In this document: positions 24,850 to 36,919 of the stretch, piece after piece | Layout: the number at the start of each line of letters is the position of its first letter | Numbering within the stretch: position 1 is the first letter of the stretch | Assembly (NCBI RefSeq): GCF_048773025.1 | Contig: NC_133547.1 | Coordinates: forward strand, 36,500,504 to 36,564,503 | Direction of reading: 5' to 3' | Origin: Camelus bactrianus | Taxonomy: Eukaryota; Chordata; Mammalia; Artiodactyla; Camelidae | DNA: 64,000 nt | Notes under the pieces: model-generated | Databases searched by the model: none | What the model was told of the DNA's origin: nothing | The model's input: only the letters and a program-made list of their open reading frames with translations | Program-made: the position numbers and the translations under genes

Positions 24850-26285
24850 GATTTTTTTAAATTCTCTTTTTCCTTTCTAGTCCAAGCTCATAGTGTGTCT
24901 GCTACTATAAAATTTTCATGAACCCTGTAGGTCTCCTTCATAACTCCATGAAATATGAAATCTTCTCCACAGACCTTTGCTGGATAGTCTTATCTCTATC
25001 CTTGAATTCTTCAGAGATGACTGAGAGCATTCATACATGCCTAATCTCTTCAAAAAATTTTCTGAGTGATTGAATCCTCTAATCTTTTAATCCTTCTGAG
25101 ATACCAGCAAAAGATTGGCCAGAAATACTCTGAGCTTTCTCTGCAGAGCACATTGACCTGAAAGTGAATCTTCTAATTATAGCATCTTTTGCAATCTGAA
25201 TAGACTGAGAATTTTCCAAATCATCACATTCTGGCCTTTTAAATTTTATTTAAAAGTTCTTCCCTCAAATTAATTATTTCTTCTCTAATTTTATTATAAG
25301 TAGCAAGAAGAATCTAGGCCATTCCTTCAGTACTTTGCTTGGAAATCTCCTCAGTTAAATATTACAGTTAATTGTTTACAAGATAAGCTTTCTATATTTC
25401 AGGACACACTTCAACTAGGCTTTATGCTACTGTTTAATACATTTCCCTTCCTTCCAGTTTCCAATAACATATTTCTCATTTTCATGTCAGCCCTCACTGA
25501 GAATATATTTTTCATCCATATTTGTACCAACAGTTTGTTAATAGCGTTTTAGGTATTTTCTGAGATCGTATGTTTCCTCTACCACACTCCTTACTTCCTT
25601 CTAAGCCTCCACTAGCAAAGTCTATAACTTTATATTACTAATAACAGGTTTTTTGAAGGCAATATAGACTTTGTCAGTCATACCCCTCAAATGTCTTTCA
25701 TCCTCTGCTCATTGTGAAAATCCAAATCAACTTCCAAACCCATGTTTTTACATATTGAACAGCCCCATCTCTATACTAAAAATGGTTTTAAATTTCTGTC
25801 GATGTGGAAAATTACTGCCTACTTGGTGACTTACAACTGTTCAAGTGTATTATCTTGAATTGGAGATCAGAATACCAAAGTGAAAATCGCTTGGCTAAAA
25901 TTCAGATATCGGCTAAAATTAAGGACAACATTTCTTTCTGGAAGCTCTAAGGGAGAATCTGCTTTCATGCTTTTTCCAGGTTCTGGAGATACCTGTATTC
26001 CTTGACTTATGGTGCTTTCCTGTCTTTAAATCCAACAGTGGCCAGTCCAGTCTTTCTTACATCACATCACTGTGACACTAATTTTGACAGTTCTGTTTCT
26101 GTCTTTAATATTTTAAGAGCCCCTGTAATTTAGTTGGGCCAACTTGGGTAATCCAGGAAAATCTCCCTATTTTACTATTAGTTGATTAAAACCCTTAATT
26201 CCATCTGCAATTTTAATTTCTCTTTGCCATCTAACGTAACATATTGATAGGTTCCAGTGATGAGGACATTATTCTTCTTATCACA
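24850..26285 (-). mobile_element. MaLR (ERVL-MaLR, MLT1-like) relic: LTR plus internal part
   Basis: On the minus strand an MLT1-like LTR (about 26285 down to 25790) is followed by non-LTR internal sequence of the same class (about 25790 down to 24850). LTR markers on the plus strand include GGCTAAAATTAAGGACAAC, GGAAGCTCTAAGGGAGAATC, GGTAATCCAGGAAAATCTCC and AATTCCATCTGCAATTTTAA. The internal part carries GGAAATCTCCTCAGTTAAAT and CCATGAAATATGAAATC. It is an old, broken fossil with many breaks and no usable frame. No matching second LTR was seen. Confidence 0.65.
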
Positions 26286-26483
26286 TATTAATTGTATTCT
26301 TTTGCATTTCAAATTCTGTTTGTACACTGGTGATATATAGGAAAGTAATTGAATTTTATTTTTATCAGTCTTATATCCTATAAGTTTGTTTACACTCACT
26401 TACAAGTACTAAGAGTTTTTTTGTTTAACTCTTTGGAATACTCTATATGAACAACTATGTCATCTACAAACAAAGGCAATTTT
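26286..26483 (-). repeat. Old LINE-1 ORF2 fragment, left part
   Basis: Minus-strand ORF2 near the RT core (CTATGTCATCTACAAACAAAG at 26456-26476 is antisense to the FADD box region). Interrupted at 26483 by the camelid L1. Confidence 0.6.
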
Positions 26484-27133
26484 CTTTGGTGTACAGCCCA
26501 ATGTCCCAGTCATGCATATACATACCTATATTAGTTTTCACATTTTTTTCCATTAAAGGTTATTGCAAGATATTGAATATAGTTCCCTGTGCTATGCAAA
26601 AGAACCTTTAAAATCTATTTTTATATATAGTGGCTAACATTTGTAAATCTCAAACTCCCAAATTTATCCCCTCCCATCCCCTTTCCTTGGTAACCATAAG
26701 ATTATTTACTAAGTCTGCAAGTCTGTTTTATAGATGAGTTCATAGTGTGATATCATATGGTATTTTTTTTTTTTCTCTTTCTGGCTTACTTCACTTAGAA
26801 TGATTATCTCCAGATCCATCCATGTTGCTGCAAATGGCATTGTTTTATTCTTTAAATGGCTCAGTAGTATTCCATTGTATAAATATACCACAACTTCTTT
26901 ATCCAGTCATCTGTCGATGGACATTTAGGTTGCTTCCATGTCTTGTCTATTGTATATAGTGCTGCTATGAACACTGAGGTAGATGTATCTTTTTGCATTA
27001 ATTCCCTCCAGATATATGCCCAGGAGTGCGATTGCTGGATCATATGGGAAGTCTATTACAATTGACTGTACTTCAATTAAAAAAAAAGAAAAAGAAACTG
27101 GAAAAAAATAACAAATAAAACTAAAAAGAAAAA
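26484..27133 (+). mobile_element. Camelid LINE-1 with inverted 5' part (twin priming)
   Basis: About 26484 to 27056 is minus-strand L1: it opens near the 3' end of the element (TTTGGTGTACAGCCCAATG) and runs back to ORF2 C-terminal sequence (TGCCCAGGAGTGCGATTGCTG). A short plus-strand L1 3' terminus follows (TTACAATTGACTGTACTTCA) with an A-rich tail to 27133. Both parts are bounded by one target duplication, AAAGGCAATTTT, at 26472-26483 and 27134-27145. This head-to-head arrangement with a single duplication is the known outcome of twin priming. The translated minus part gives the ORF2 C-terminal words SKDTSTS-like, TIDKTWKQPKCPSTDDWIKK and MDLEIIILSEVSQ. The copy lacks any complete ORF. Confidence 0.88.
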
Positions 27134-27376
27134 AAAGGCAATTTTATTTTTTTCTTCCCAATTTGTGTACTTTTTATTTCCTTTGAATGCCTTATTACAC
27201 TACCTAGGACTTCTAGTACATTACTGAAAGGAGTTTTAGAGAGAAAATCCTTACCTCATTCCTGATATTCATGGAGGTGGGAAGAATCCAGTTTTTCACC
27301 ATTAAGTATCATGTTAGGTGTAGGGGTTTTTTTGTAGATGTGAGACAGTTACCTAGTGTTCTTAGTCTGCTGGTAG
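27134..27376 (-). repeat. Old LINE-1 ORF2 fragment, middle part
   Basis: Continues the host L1 after the camelid insertion: CCTAGGACTTCTAGTACATT, TTCACCATTAAGTATCATG and TTAGGTGTAGGGG are antisense to the RT domain downstream of the active site. Interrupted again at 27376 by an LTR. Confidence 0.75.
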
Positions 27377-27832
27377 TGTTGCTGAAAAATCGCCTCTGTA
27401 TCCTGACAGCAAAACTGAGAATCAGAGACAGACTTTGGATAGCATAGAAAAGAACAGCTTTATTGCTTTGTCAGGCAAAGGGAGTCACAGCAGGCTCATG
27501 CCTTAAAGACTGTGAGCCCATCTTGGAGTAGAGATTTTATAGAAAAACTGGATGGAACAGAAAAGGTGAAAATGATCAGGGCATTTTACAAGGTGTTCCA
27601 TTCTCTTCATCTTGATAGGAACTTGCTGTTGTTATGGAGGAATTTAGAAGGGTCTTCCCATTTTCTTGAGGTTCAGTCTGTGACCTTCTTTCAAGACCTC
27701 TAGGGTAAAAGGATAAGTTATTTTAAGAAAAGAATGCACAGGGTGTGGAGCATGTTAGTCAGAAGATCAGTTTAGCTAGAAGTGCAGTCCTGAACAACTC
27801 AGGAGCCATCTTGGTAGTTTTCTCTTCTTTCA
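27377..27832 (-). mobile_element. Solo LTR, class I (ERV1)-like, inserted in L1
   Basis: A 456-bp block begins TGTTGCTG and ends TCTTTCA on the plus strand. It is flanked by the 4-bp direct repeat GTAG (27373-27376 and 27833-27836). On the minus strand it has an AATAAA signal (GCAATAAAGCTGTTC, about 27450-27470 of the window) followed by a U5-like end, which gives its orientation. A 4-bp duplication is typical of gammaretrovirus-like class I elements. L1 sequence is continuous across it. It is a lone LTR with no internal part. Confidence 0.82.
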
Positions 27833-28200
27833 GTAGTTTTGGTCATAAATGATACTGGATTTTGTCACATGCTTATTCTGTATCATTTGATATGATTATA
27901 TGATTCTCTATCTTTAGTATGTAGATGTGATAGATTAAAGTGATTGATTTTTAAATGATGAGCCAGCCTTGCACAGCTAGAAAAATCCCACTGGATGTAC
28001 TACATAATTCTTTTTGTACATTTTTTATTCAATTTTCTAATGTCTTCTTGAAGGCATCTACACCTATTTTCATCAGAAATATTGTTTGTAGTTTTGCTAT
28101 ATTATAAGGTTTTATTAAAAAATATTTTTAGTATCAGAGTAATGCTACTAGGGTATTAATATAATTCTAACTCAAAGAATGAGTTAAAATTATGGGTAGG
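27833..28200 (-). repeat. Old LINE-1 ORF2 fragment, right part
   Basis: L1 resumes with TTTTGGTCATAAATGATACT and GGATTTTGTCACATGCTTAT (antisense to the RT core: FDKI region). 28110-28190 covers the segment antisense to the upstream RT part. Decayed. Confidence 0.75.
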
Positions 28201-28202
28201 AC

Positions 28203-28315
28203 TTTATCCATAATCACATGAGCCAATTCTCATAATAAATGTCCTCTTATATCACTATATATGTCCTATTGATTTTGTTTCTCTGGAGAACCCTGGCTAA
28301 TAGTATACATAATAT
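28203..28315 (+). repeat. LTR 3' end fragment, ERVL (MLT2-like)
   Basis: CACATGAGCCAATTCTCATA, AATAAATGTCC and GTTTCTCTGGAGAACCCTGG are the polyadenylation end of the ERVL-type LTR family also seen in the opposite orientation at 58925-59341. It is a partial, old copy. Confidence 0.65.
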
Positions 28316-28319
28316 ACCT

Positions 28320-29910
28320 AGGTGTGGATTTTTTTTTTTTTTGTCTTATATTTTATTCTCTTAGCTTTGTGGATTTGTGGTTTTTCTGTCATCATTGATT
28401 TTTCAAAAGTTTTGAACATTATTATTTCAAACATATTTCTACCCTGTTCTTTCTTAGTCTCTTTCTTGCATTCCAATTATTCATATGTTATGCCTTTTGA
28501 AGTTGTTCCACAGTCCATGGATGTTCTATTAACTTCTTGTTTAATTTGTTTGTTTGTTTGTTTCTCTCTTTGTATTTCAGTTTAGGGAGTCTCTATTGTC
28601 TGATATTCATCCTAACTGATATTTTCCTCTAATGGGTCCAGTCTTGATGAGCCCAACAAAGGCATAGTTCATTTCTGGTTTTGGTTTTGGATTTCTTGCA
28701 TTTCCTTTTGATTTTTTTTTTCAGAGATTCCATCTCTCTGCTTACTTTGCTTACCCATTCTTGCATGTTGTCTACTTTTTCTACTACAGCCCTTAACATA
28801 TTAATCATAGTTACACTATATTCCCTTTCTGATAACTCTAAAATCTTTGTCATATCTGAGTCTGGTTTAGATTCTTTCTTTGTCTATTCAGGCAGTATTA
28901 TTTCTTGCTTTTAACATTTTTGGTTGAAAGACAAGCATGATGTATTAGATAACAGGAACTGAGATAAGCAGAACTTTACTGTGTGACTTTGTTCTAATCT
29001 GGCTAAGAGAGTGCTATTTCATATTTTCTATAGCTATAGGTTCTATGGGCTTCAGATTACTCTGGTGATTAGTGTTTTGTCTCCCCTAAATTTTTGAACT
29101 TCCCTAAGAGCTCCTCTCAGAGCATTTGTTTGCATCTTAAATCTTTTTCAACTATAATTCACTGTTATTTTAATGGCATTCTATTTGTCTGGTGGTAATA
29201 AGTGGTGGAGGGTAGATATTCTATAATCTTATGAATAAATCTTAGACTTTCAGTGATCTGATATCCCTGGGCTATAATATTCACAAGTGTTTCTTATCTC
29301 CAACCCTTCCTCTTAGGCTAGACATGAGAGCTAGAGGAACTAAGGTTGAGTAATGTACCTCCCTTCATATCAGATGAGGCTCTGATAAAGTCACCTGCAA
29401 CCCCAAGTAGACCTTTCATATAGAGATTCCTCTGGATGTATTTCACAATGCTTATGCTTTCTCTCTCTGTGCCAGAGCTTGCAGGGGATGTTTCTTTGCT
29501 TTTTTTTTTTTTTTTTTTTTTTGATGAATATCTATTCAATCTGGTCATATAGATAGAGAGAGAGAGAGAAATCTGAAAGTTAGAGAGGAGATTGCCATAA
29601 CTGAGGCTCATACCTTCAAGCTATCCCACACTCAACTTCTAGCAGTTTGTAAACATTACCATTTAAGTGTTCCTACCAGCATATTGCTCTAGCAGATTCT
29701 GCTCCAGGTAAGCAGATCTTGGCTCTGACTCTCTTAATCACCTGTCTCTTCAGATTTTGGGTTGGTGGTTTGCCCTGCAAGCTCAGTTTTCTGATGAGTC
29801 TGAGAAAAGTCTTTACCTTTTGTTTGTTCAGCTCTTTGTTTGCTGTAATAATGGAATGACAACTTCCAAGTTCATCGCATGTTAGGGCTGCTACTTATTT
29901 ATTAAGATTA
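28320..29910 (-). repeat. Old LINE-1 5' region (L1M-like)
   Basis: Minus strand. 28345-28920 resembles ORF1 and the 5' UTR of old L1M, and the frame 28853 down to 28629 gives a coiled-coil-like stretch (KVDNMQEWVSKVSREMESLK) typical of the L1 ORF1 protein. 28920-29910 resembles the L1M 5' UTR (GAAAGACAAGCATGATGTAT, AACTGAGATAAGCAGAAC, GGGTTGGTGGTTTGCCCTGC). Simple repeats interrupt it at 29500-29522 and about 29551-29570. No intact frame. Confidence 0.6.
29500..29570. repeat. T23 run and nearby (GA)n
   Basis: Twenty-three consecutive T at 29500-29522, then an AGAGAGAGAGAGAG stretch at about 29553-29570. The T run may be a reversed retroelement tail, but no element is recognisable next to it. 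Confidence 0.75.
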
Positions 29911-31294
29911 ATGTCCTATTCTAAAGTGTCACTGTTAGCAGAGTTCTTTGGGAATGAGTTAATATTTAAACTTATGAACTTCAATTTTACCTAGATTTGA
30001 AAAAAAGTGCAGGTTAAGAAATAACACAGCATCATTGTATGAGAATAACTGATCTATCATGACTCCAGGAAACAACATTTTCCCCTCAATCTTTTCTTGA
30101 TCACAAGATGATACAGATGTATGTGGCTACCTCCACTCAGTGAAATCTTTAACGTAGGGAGTTATTTAAGCATATATACCTAGTCACACAGTTCCCTCAG
30201 GTGCATATAACTTGCTGTCATTCATGTGATTCACTCAACTCCTTCAGAAGTGTTATTAGCCCCCATTCTCTGAGACACCTGTATTTCGTCAACACAAGTT
30301 ATCTTTACTCAATCTTAATGAGTTTGGTACATAGTTTCAGGTATAATTTCATGTATCATGTATCTGGTATAGATAAACCCCTAAATATCTTGATTTTAAT
30401 ATTGAAAGAGGCTTTGACCAAAGATCAAATCTGCAGACATTTCTGAAGCTAAGAAAAGGCAGAAAACCAACTCAACCTTTTTCTTCCATATTATTTTATA
30501 TTCTGAAGTTTTTCTTCTGAGAATACTGTTTCTTGCACTGAAGCTACAAGACAATGGTGTAGCATCCTTAACCTACTGAGAGGAAAAGACTTCAACCCAC
30601 GGGTCCCAATTCAGTTCTAGTTTTAAACCTAGTAGTATTTTTACTTTTAAACCAAGGTATTTCTTGCTTTTGATTTTTTTGGTCAGTACTTATGGAATCT
30701 ACTGTAACTATATTCTACTTTATTTTATCTACTGAATTGTTAAATAATAAAACTCAAGTTCTCAGTTATTAAAATTAATTTGTATTTTTAATTTTCCTCT
30801 TTTGCTTTTTAAAATTTGATTTTCATCTTTGTCTCCCAGTAGTTTTCTTTCATTGGAAATGAGTTTTTATCTTCCTGTCTGTCTGAAAGTTTGTCACTTT
30901 TAAGTGGCTTATCATTTTTATTTGCCAGTTGATTGTATTTCATTATATTGTTGCCGTTTCCTAACAATTGCCAGATGATGAAAATTTCTCCTTTTCCTCA
31001 GGCATCTAGACCAAAGAATGCAGGCAGGCAGTCCCCTGCTGAGGAACTGTAAGAAGTCTTTCTAATTTAAGATATATCTATATTATCCACCTTAAGAGGC
31101 TGGGAAGATAGCACAACTATTTTGCCCCATCACAGGAGGTGATAGTTAATTGGACTTGGAAAATTTTGGGAGAGTTCACAGAACTTTTTATTGGTTTAGA
31201 TGTGGGATATGATATAAATGGTGAAGTCACTGATGGTTGAACTGGTGGCAGTTCTCTCTTACAGCAGCACCCAATACAAACATGCATAACCTTC
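29911..31294. other. Unassigned sequence
   Basis: No gene. The 81-codon frame at 30201-30446 has no domain. 30640-30990 has weak, old-L1-like T-rich antisense wording, but not enough to call. Confidence 0.4.
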
Positions 31295-31943
31295 TGTTAC
31301 CCTGCGAAACTTGGATCCGCTTGCTCACAGAGTAAAGGCAATCTACTGACTCTGGGTTGTGGTGTTGGAAAGTACAGCATTTATTGTAGGCACCATACAA
31401 GGAGTCCGAGGCAGCTCATGCTTATAAAAACCTGAACTCCCTGACGGGTTTTAGGGAAGCATTTTTAAAGGCAAGTTGAGAGAGGGGAGTTGCAGGGTAT
31501 GTGATCAGCTTATGCACATTTCTCTTATTGGTTGATGGTAAGGCAACAGAGCAGTGTCACAGTGGATAACATTATCAATCCTCAGGCTCCTGTCAGTCTG
31601 GCCGCTCTGTGGTCATGGGCATCTTGTAGTTAACTTCTTCCATTTGGTGGGGGCTTTCATATCTGTAAAACAGTTCAGAAATGTGCATCAGATAGTGTTA
31701 TCTAGTTACCTGATGGAGGAACTAGAGATAGAGGAACTAGTGACTGCCATATGGCTGATTTACTGTTGAAATTGTTATCAGTTCTCTTGGCCCAACTGCT
31801 ACTTTTATCATTACATGTTCTTATCCTTTACAATCATTAATTCTTGAGCTAGGCTTTTGTGATTCAGGGGAGACCTGGAAGATTACAGTTTTTCTACAAA
31901 CAGGAGGCAGACAGAGGACATGGGGAGAAGGGGGTCTGTCACA
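31295..31943 (-). mobile_element. Solo LTR, class I (ERV1)-like
   Basis: Read on the minus strand, the block starts TGTGACAGACCC and ends GGGTAACA. It has a CCAAT motif (ATCAACCAATAAGAG at about 31528-31542), a TATA-like TTTATAAGC (about 31420-31428) and AATAAATGCTGTAC (about 31371-31385) before the U5 end. The TGT...ACA termini and signal order give U3-R-U5 in the minus orientation, about 649 bp. I found no matching target duplication next to the ends. Broken relic status cannot be judged for a lone LTR. Family name unknown. Confidence 0.75.
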
Positions 31944-34900
31944 GGAAGGCCCCATAGGGTCATGTTCAATTACATTTTTGCTTTCATTCTCATAGTATAG
32001 TTATATCAACCATATTTATTATATCCACATTCTGCTTTTACATTACTTTACTTGTGAAAATGTTTTTCCCACAGATGAGCAGTGTAGAATGACATTTTGT
32101 TTCATAGAAAATATTTTTATTTCCCTAGATATAATAATAATTCTCTCAATTTTTTTTTGATTTTTATGTACCTAACACTTAGTCATCCACAAACTTTAAA
32201 AGTAATAAAAATCTTCTAACAAGGTAATATTCCTCAAGTAACATACTGATTTCATTTTTCTCTCCCTAGCATCCTCTAGCATTCCTTTATCATCTTTTCA
32301 GTCTCGACAAAGTGTTTTTTGAGACTGCTCTATATAATTTTAAATGGCTGGGAGAATCTTTCTTTCCTTTGGAGATATCTTTCTTTCCTTTCTTGGGCTG
32401 GATTTGTTTTTCCAAAAACTCATGTCTTTCTAAATTGCTTATGTCTTCTTGAATAACTTAGTTTCCTGTTTTGTTCCAACAAATCATTTTGTGGTTATCT
32501 GAGGTTATCATTTTGTGGTAAAAATTGCACAGGAACCAAGTTTTTGTGATTTTGTAATCTTGCAGAATGAAAATACATTTTAACTATGTATCTGCTCTCT
32601 TTAGTTTTTTCCACTTAGTTATTTGTTTTTAATTGTTTTGGCCTAAACTTTTTTTTCTTTTTCTTTTTCTTTTTTTTTTTTTTTTTGCTTGGAGTATTTA
32701 TGAATTCAATACTAAAAGCTATTTGGAAGCTCTCTGGGCATTGGTGATCTTTACCAAAGAGACTGGTAGATTAGGAAACTGGGTCTTTCATTGGAGAATC
32801 CACTAAAATTAGTATAGTTGTTTTATTTTGTTTTGTTTTTCTCTTGTCCAGATTAGTTTCCTCAGAAAGGAATTCTCACTCCCCTGTCTGGGAGAATGTA
32901 AATTTGGATTTTATTATTCTGAGGGAAATCCAAAAGAGAGAACTTGGAGGGGTCAAAATCCACTGTGAAAATTTTTGCTTAAACTATCCATTATTAATAA
33001 GGCACCTCACCATCATTCTCACCTGTTTCTAGTATTCACATCTAGTATTTGTATCTTTGAGTAGCAGAGATTTATTATTTATTTCTGCTGACATTTAGGG
33101 GGCACAGTCAGTCAATTGTTGATATGGCTGGAAGAGGGGATCTGGGGATTAACTTTCTCCTTAGCCAGATATTTAATCAGTCCTCTTTTTTTTTTTTAAG
33201 ATTTTAATATTCAGATTTAAAAATTACCCAAACCTCCTGTCTTTTCAGGGTTTTCTATCGAACACTGGTTTTTATTTCCATTGTACTGGCAGTTAATTTT
33301 CATTTAAAATTTTAAAAAAATTGGATATGCTAAGTCATTTCATTTGTCTGTCTTCTTTATGCTTTCCAAAGTTTTACTGACATTTACGGTGTGCTTTCAT
33401 CTCCTTTCCCACTATCTTTTATTCTTTTTTATTTGTTTGATTGCCTTTTTTTTAAATTTTAAAGCTTTGATGTCAGAAATATTTTTATCCAATTGAATCT
33501 AACAATACGTTCCATGCTCTTAGCTTTGCAGAGTTAAATGAAGAACATATAACGAAGAGAAAGAATAATGTAAATTATGCCCTTATATTTTGTTTTTAAT
33601 TAGAAAATATGGCTTATAAAAAGGAAAATGGAAGCTAGACAAAATCTTTAAAAGATATTTATTCCTGCCTTGAAAACTTCTCCAGATAAAACCTGAACCA
33701 AGAGAATTTGGATAAGAAAGGTGATGAATACATTTAGATCCAAAAAAAAATGCAATCTTTCAACTTGGGGAATGGAATTTTAATTGCTTCTGTCTTCACT
33801 CTCAGTTTGCATTATGGAGCCCATTACATTATAGATTAATTCTTTTGGTATGACTTAACATATTACGTTTTAAGACTGATACACTTTCTAAAACTACTCT
33901 AGATGTTGCATTTTATAGGTATATGAACATTTTCAGATATCTCAGGCATAATTTTATTTTTTTATATAACAAAAATATACAAAATCACTTTTTTTCTATG
34001 GTACATACACTTTATTTGTAATCAACTCAGTATAACCATATCACTGCCAGATAAAAGGAGAAAAAAATATGTATATGTTTCTATACTGAGGACACAATAA
34101 GAATGACAGATTAAGATGAGTTACAGGAAGCATAGTCGAAAACCATAGGATGTTAATTGTCCTCTGTTACTGCTAGGTGATGCTGTCTCATAATTATCAT
34201 TTAAAAGAAAGTGCAGTAAGAATGGTGTAATCTCCTTGGTGGTTTAGCTTCAGGATAGATTTTATAAATACTCTAAGAGCACAGAGTTACTGCAAAGAAA
34301 CAAATAAGCAAAAAGAGTGGGGAAGCATTTATTGTTAACTTGTAAAGTTATTATCTGAAGATACATCACAGTGCAGTGGATGATTATTATTCAGCTATGT
34401 TTAGATCTGCATTCTTTAAATTTATTTTACCTTGGCTAGAAACAACATTAATATGTATATACAGGCTTGGCTGGTTATATGTTATTAGTATGATTTTATA
34501 ACCTTATTAAATAAAAAATAGCTTAGGTAAAAATCAATTTGAAAAGAAAATACTTAAAATTATCTTTATAGCCCTGTGAAAACAGACCTGACTTAATGTG
34601 TAAATACAAAAGAAGAAAGTAGAATAAAAGCTATAATAACATTGTATAAATGGGATTAAAGAATTGCACATCTGAACCAAAAAGAAAGAAGTCATTAGTA
34701 TTATGTAAGCAGAGTACTCCGAATACACAAAATTATATAATGTGAGTTCTCCACGAAAGGAAAATATTTAAAGTTTTCTCTTAGGAGCATTTTGTTGTAG
34801 TTTTTATTGGTAAAATGCATACATTATTTAGAGACAGCCACCATTTCTACTAACATTTTCTTGTGTTAATTTTCAATCCTAAAGATTATCTTTAAGTATA

Positions 34901-35764
34901 ATGTGTTAATTATATATTAATAATAATAATGTACTTTAAGTTAATCTTTAGAATAAAAATGTACAAGTAATGAATTAATGTGAGCTGTAATAATCATAGG
35001 TATAAATATTTTATGGAATGGAAACAAAGCGGTTCTCACATTTCACATTCAATTAAAGTATTGTGGTTAGTCAAGACATGTTTTATTTTAAAATTTATTT
35101 TGATATACAGTGTCATAATAATGAATACTTTTAATATAATGGCTAGATTTTTCCTACATAATGTTTGTGGAGTCATTAATTTTTATATTTTGGAAACAGA
35201 TCATGTGTTAGTGGCAGCTTCTGTCCATATTTGTTTCTATTTTTACAAATTTTTTTTTAAATCAACCTATACTTTATTGAACTAGGGCACAGTGGCTTAA
35301 GAGTATAGATAAAAATGAGATTGACATTATATGACCCAAATTAAGGGTAAATCAATACATATGTTTTCCCTAGGCTGGAGAGCAACCACCTGTACAAATT
35401 AGAAATAAAAATGGTTGACACACACACTGGATGAAGAATAGTGTCTGTTCTCAGTAGCTACGTTGGATTTCCCCTAATTCATGGGGCATTTAGTAGATAC
35501 TCAGAAGGATCTTAACTCCATAGTGGGGCATAATTAATCCTGGACTAAACACTAATCTGTTCCTTTAAAGTTCCTTCACCTCCAAATTAAACTTTTTTCT
35601 AAGTAACTGAAGTGCATTCCAGAGCAAAGTTAAAGAATATTTATAGGAATACATCAATATATAGAATGTAAAAAGGTGAAATACACAATGTCTGGCACTT
35701 AAGCAAAAATTACTAAGCATACAAAGAAACAGGGAACTACAATTGTTAAGGAATAGAAAAATCA
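31944..35764. other. Long repeat-poor AT-rich stretch
   Basis: No gene and no clear interspersed repeat. A pyrimidine-rich simple repeat, (TTTTTC)n with a T18 run, occupies about 32648-32686. The frames here (60-101 codons, for example 34980-35285) have no recognisable domain. 33540-34800 is uniform, unique-looking sequence. Confidence 0.45.
32648..32686. repeat. T-rich simple repeat
   Basis: TTTTTTTTCTTTTTCTTTTT and a further T18 run. Confidence 0.85.
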
Positions 35765-36919
35765 ACTGAAAATCACTCAAAACTGGCACAGATGTTAGAA
35801 TTAGCAGGCTTGAACGTTTTAAAAGCTACTATAAGTGTATTCTCTAGTTCACAATTTAGGAAGAGAAAGCAAATCAAACTTTTAGAGGTGTAAACTATAA
35901 TGCTGAAAAATATACAGGGTGGCAGTTACTCATTATGGAAGAAAATATTAGTAAACTTAAAAAATAGCAATTTCATAATATTATATACAATAAAAACAAA
36001 ATATAGAGTCATAAAAGAAATAAACAGAGCATCAGTAAGCTGTGCTACTATACATGTAATTAAGCTACTATACATGTAATTAAGAGTCTGCAGAAGAGAA
36101 AAGAAGAGGAAAAGGGAGAAGAGAAAAAAACAAATCTTTTAACATGCCAAATGTTTCCGAATTTGAAGAAAAGTATCAACCACAAGATACTAGCAACTCA
36201 ACAAACCCAAAGCATAAGAAATATAATCAAAACTACACCAAGGAACATCATAATAAAATTGCTGAAAACCAGTAATAAAAAGGAAATCTTGAAAAATCCA
36301 GAGTAAAAAGACATATTAGGGACAGAGGAAACCTAAAGACGGCAATATATTTTTTATCTAAAACAACTCAAGTCTGAGAAAGTAGAACAACATCTATACA
36401 GCAGTGAAAGAAAATAAATAATCAGGAAGCAAGAAAGAAAACTTTCACCCCAGAATTCTATAATCAGTTCAATATCTTATAAAAATTAAGACAAAATTAA
36501 AGATTTTTCAGACATACAAAAGCTGAAAGAATTTACTAGCTGACACATGCCGTAAGATATACTGAAGGAAGTTCTTCAGTCAGAAATAAAATTTTACCAG
36601 ATGGAAGTATAAATATACACAGAGGAATTACTCTCATTATTTATATCTCTTTAAAAGATAATTAACAAGCTAAATAAAAATTAATAATATAGTGTTGGGT
36701 TTATAACAGACGGAAAAGTAAAAAAATAAGACAAACTCAGAATGAGATAAATTGAATTCTCCCATCATCAGTGTATCATGCTGTTTCGATAGTGGTATTA
36801 TATCACTTTATGGTAGACTATTAGTTAAAAATATAAAACCAAATGTCTGCTGTGTAACAAAACAAGTAGTTTTAGCCAGTAAGCCAGAAAAGAAGATACA
36901 GTGGGATCTGATAAGCAGA
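35765..36919 (+). repeat. Old LINE-1 5' half (L1M-like), left part
   Basis: Plus strand. GCACAGATGTTAGAATTAGC at about 35787 and the following A-rich purine sequence match the ORF1/5' region of old L1M. 36440-36600 has the ORF1-ORF2 linker wording (CACCCCAGAATTCTATAATC, GACATACAAAAGCTGAAAG, CTGAAGGAAGTTCTTCAGTC). A perfect 20-bp tandem duplication lies at 36044-36063 and 36064-36083. The exact border with the MaLR LTR is uncertain (36690-36920). Confidence 0.65.

Noticed and set aside
28629-28853. A small host gene with a coiled coil
   Set aside because: The coiled-coil-like frame fits the ORF1 region of the old minus-strand L1 in which it lies.
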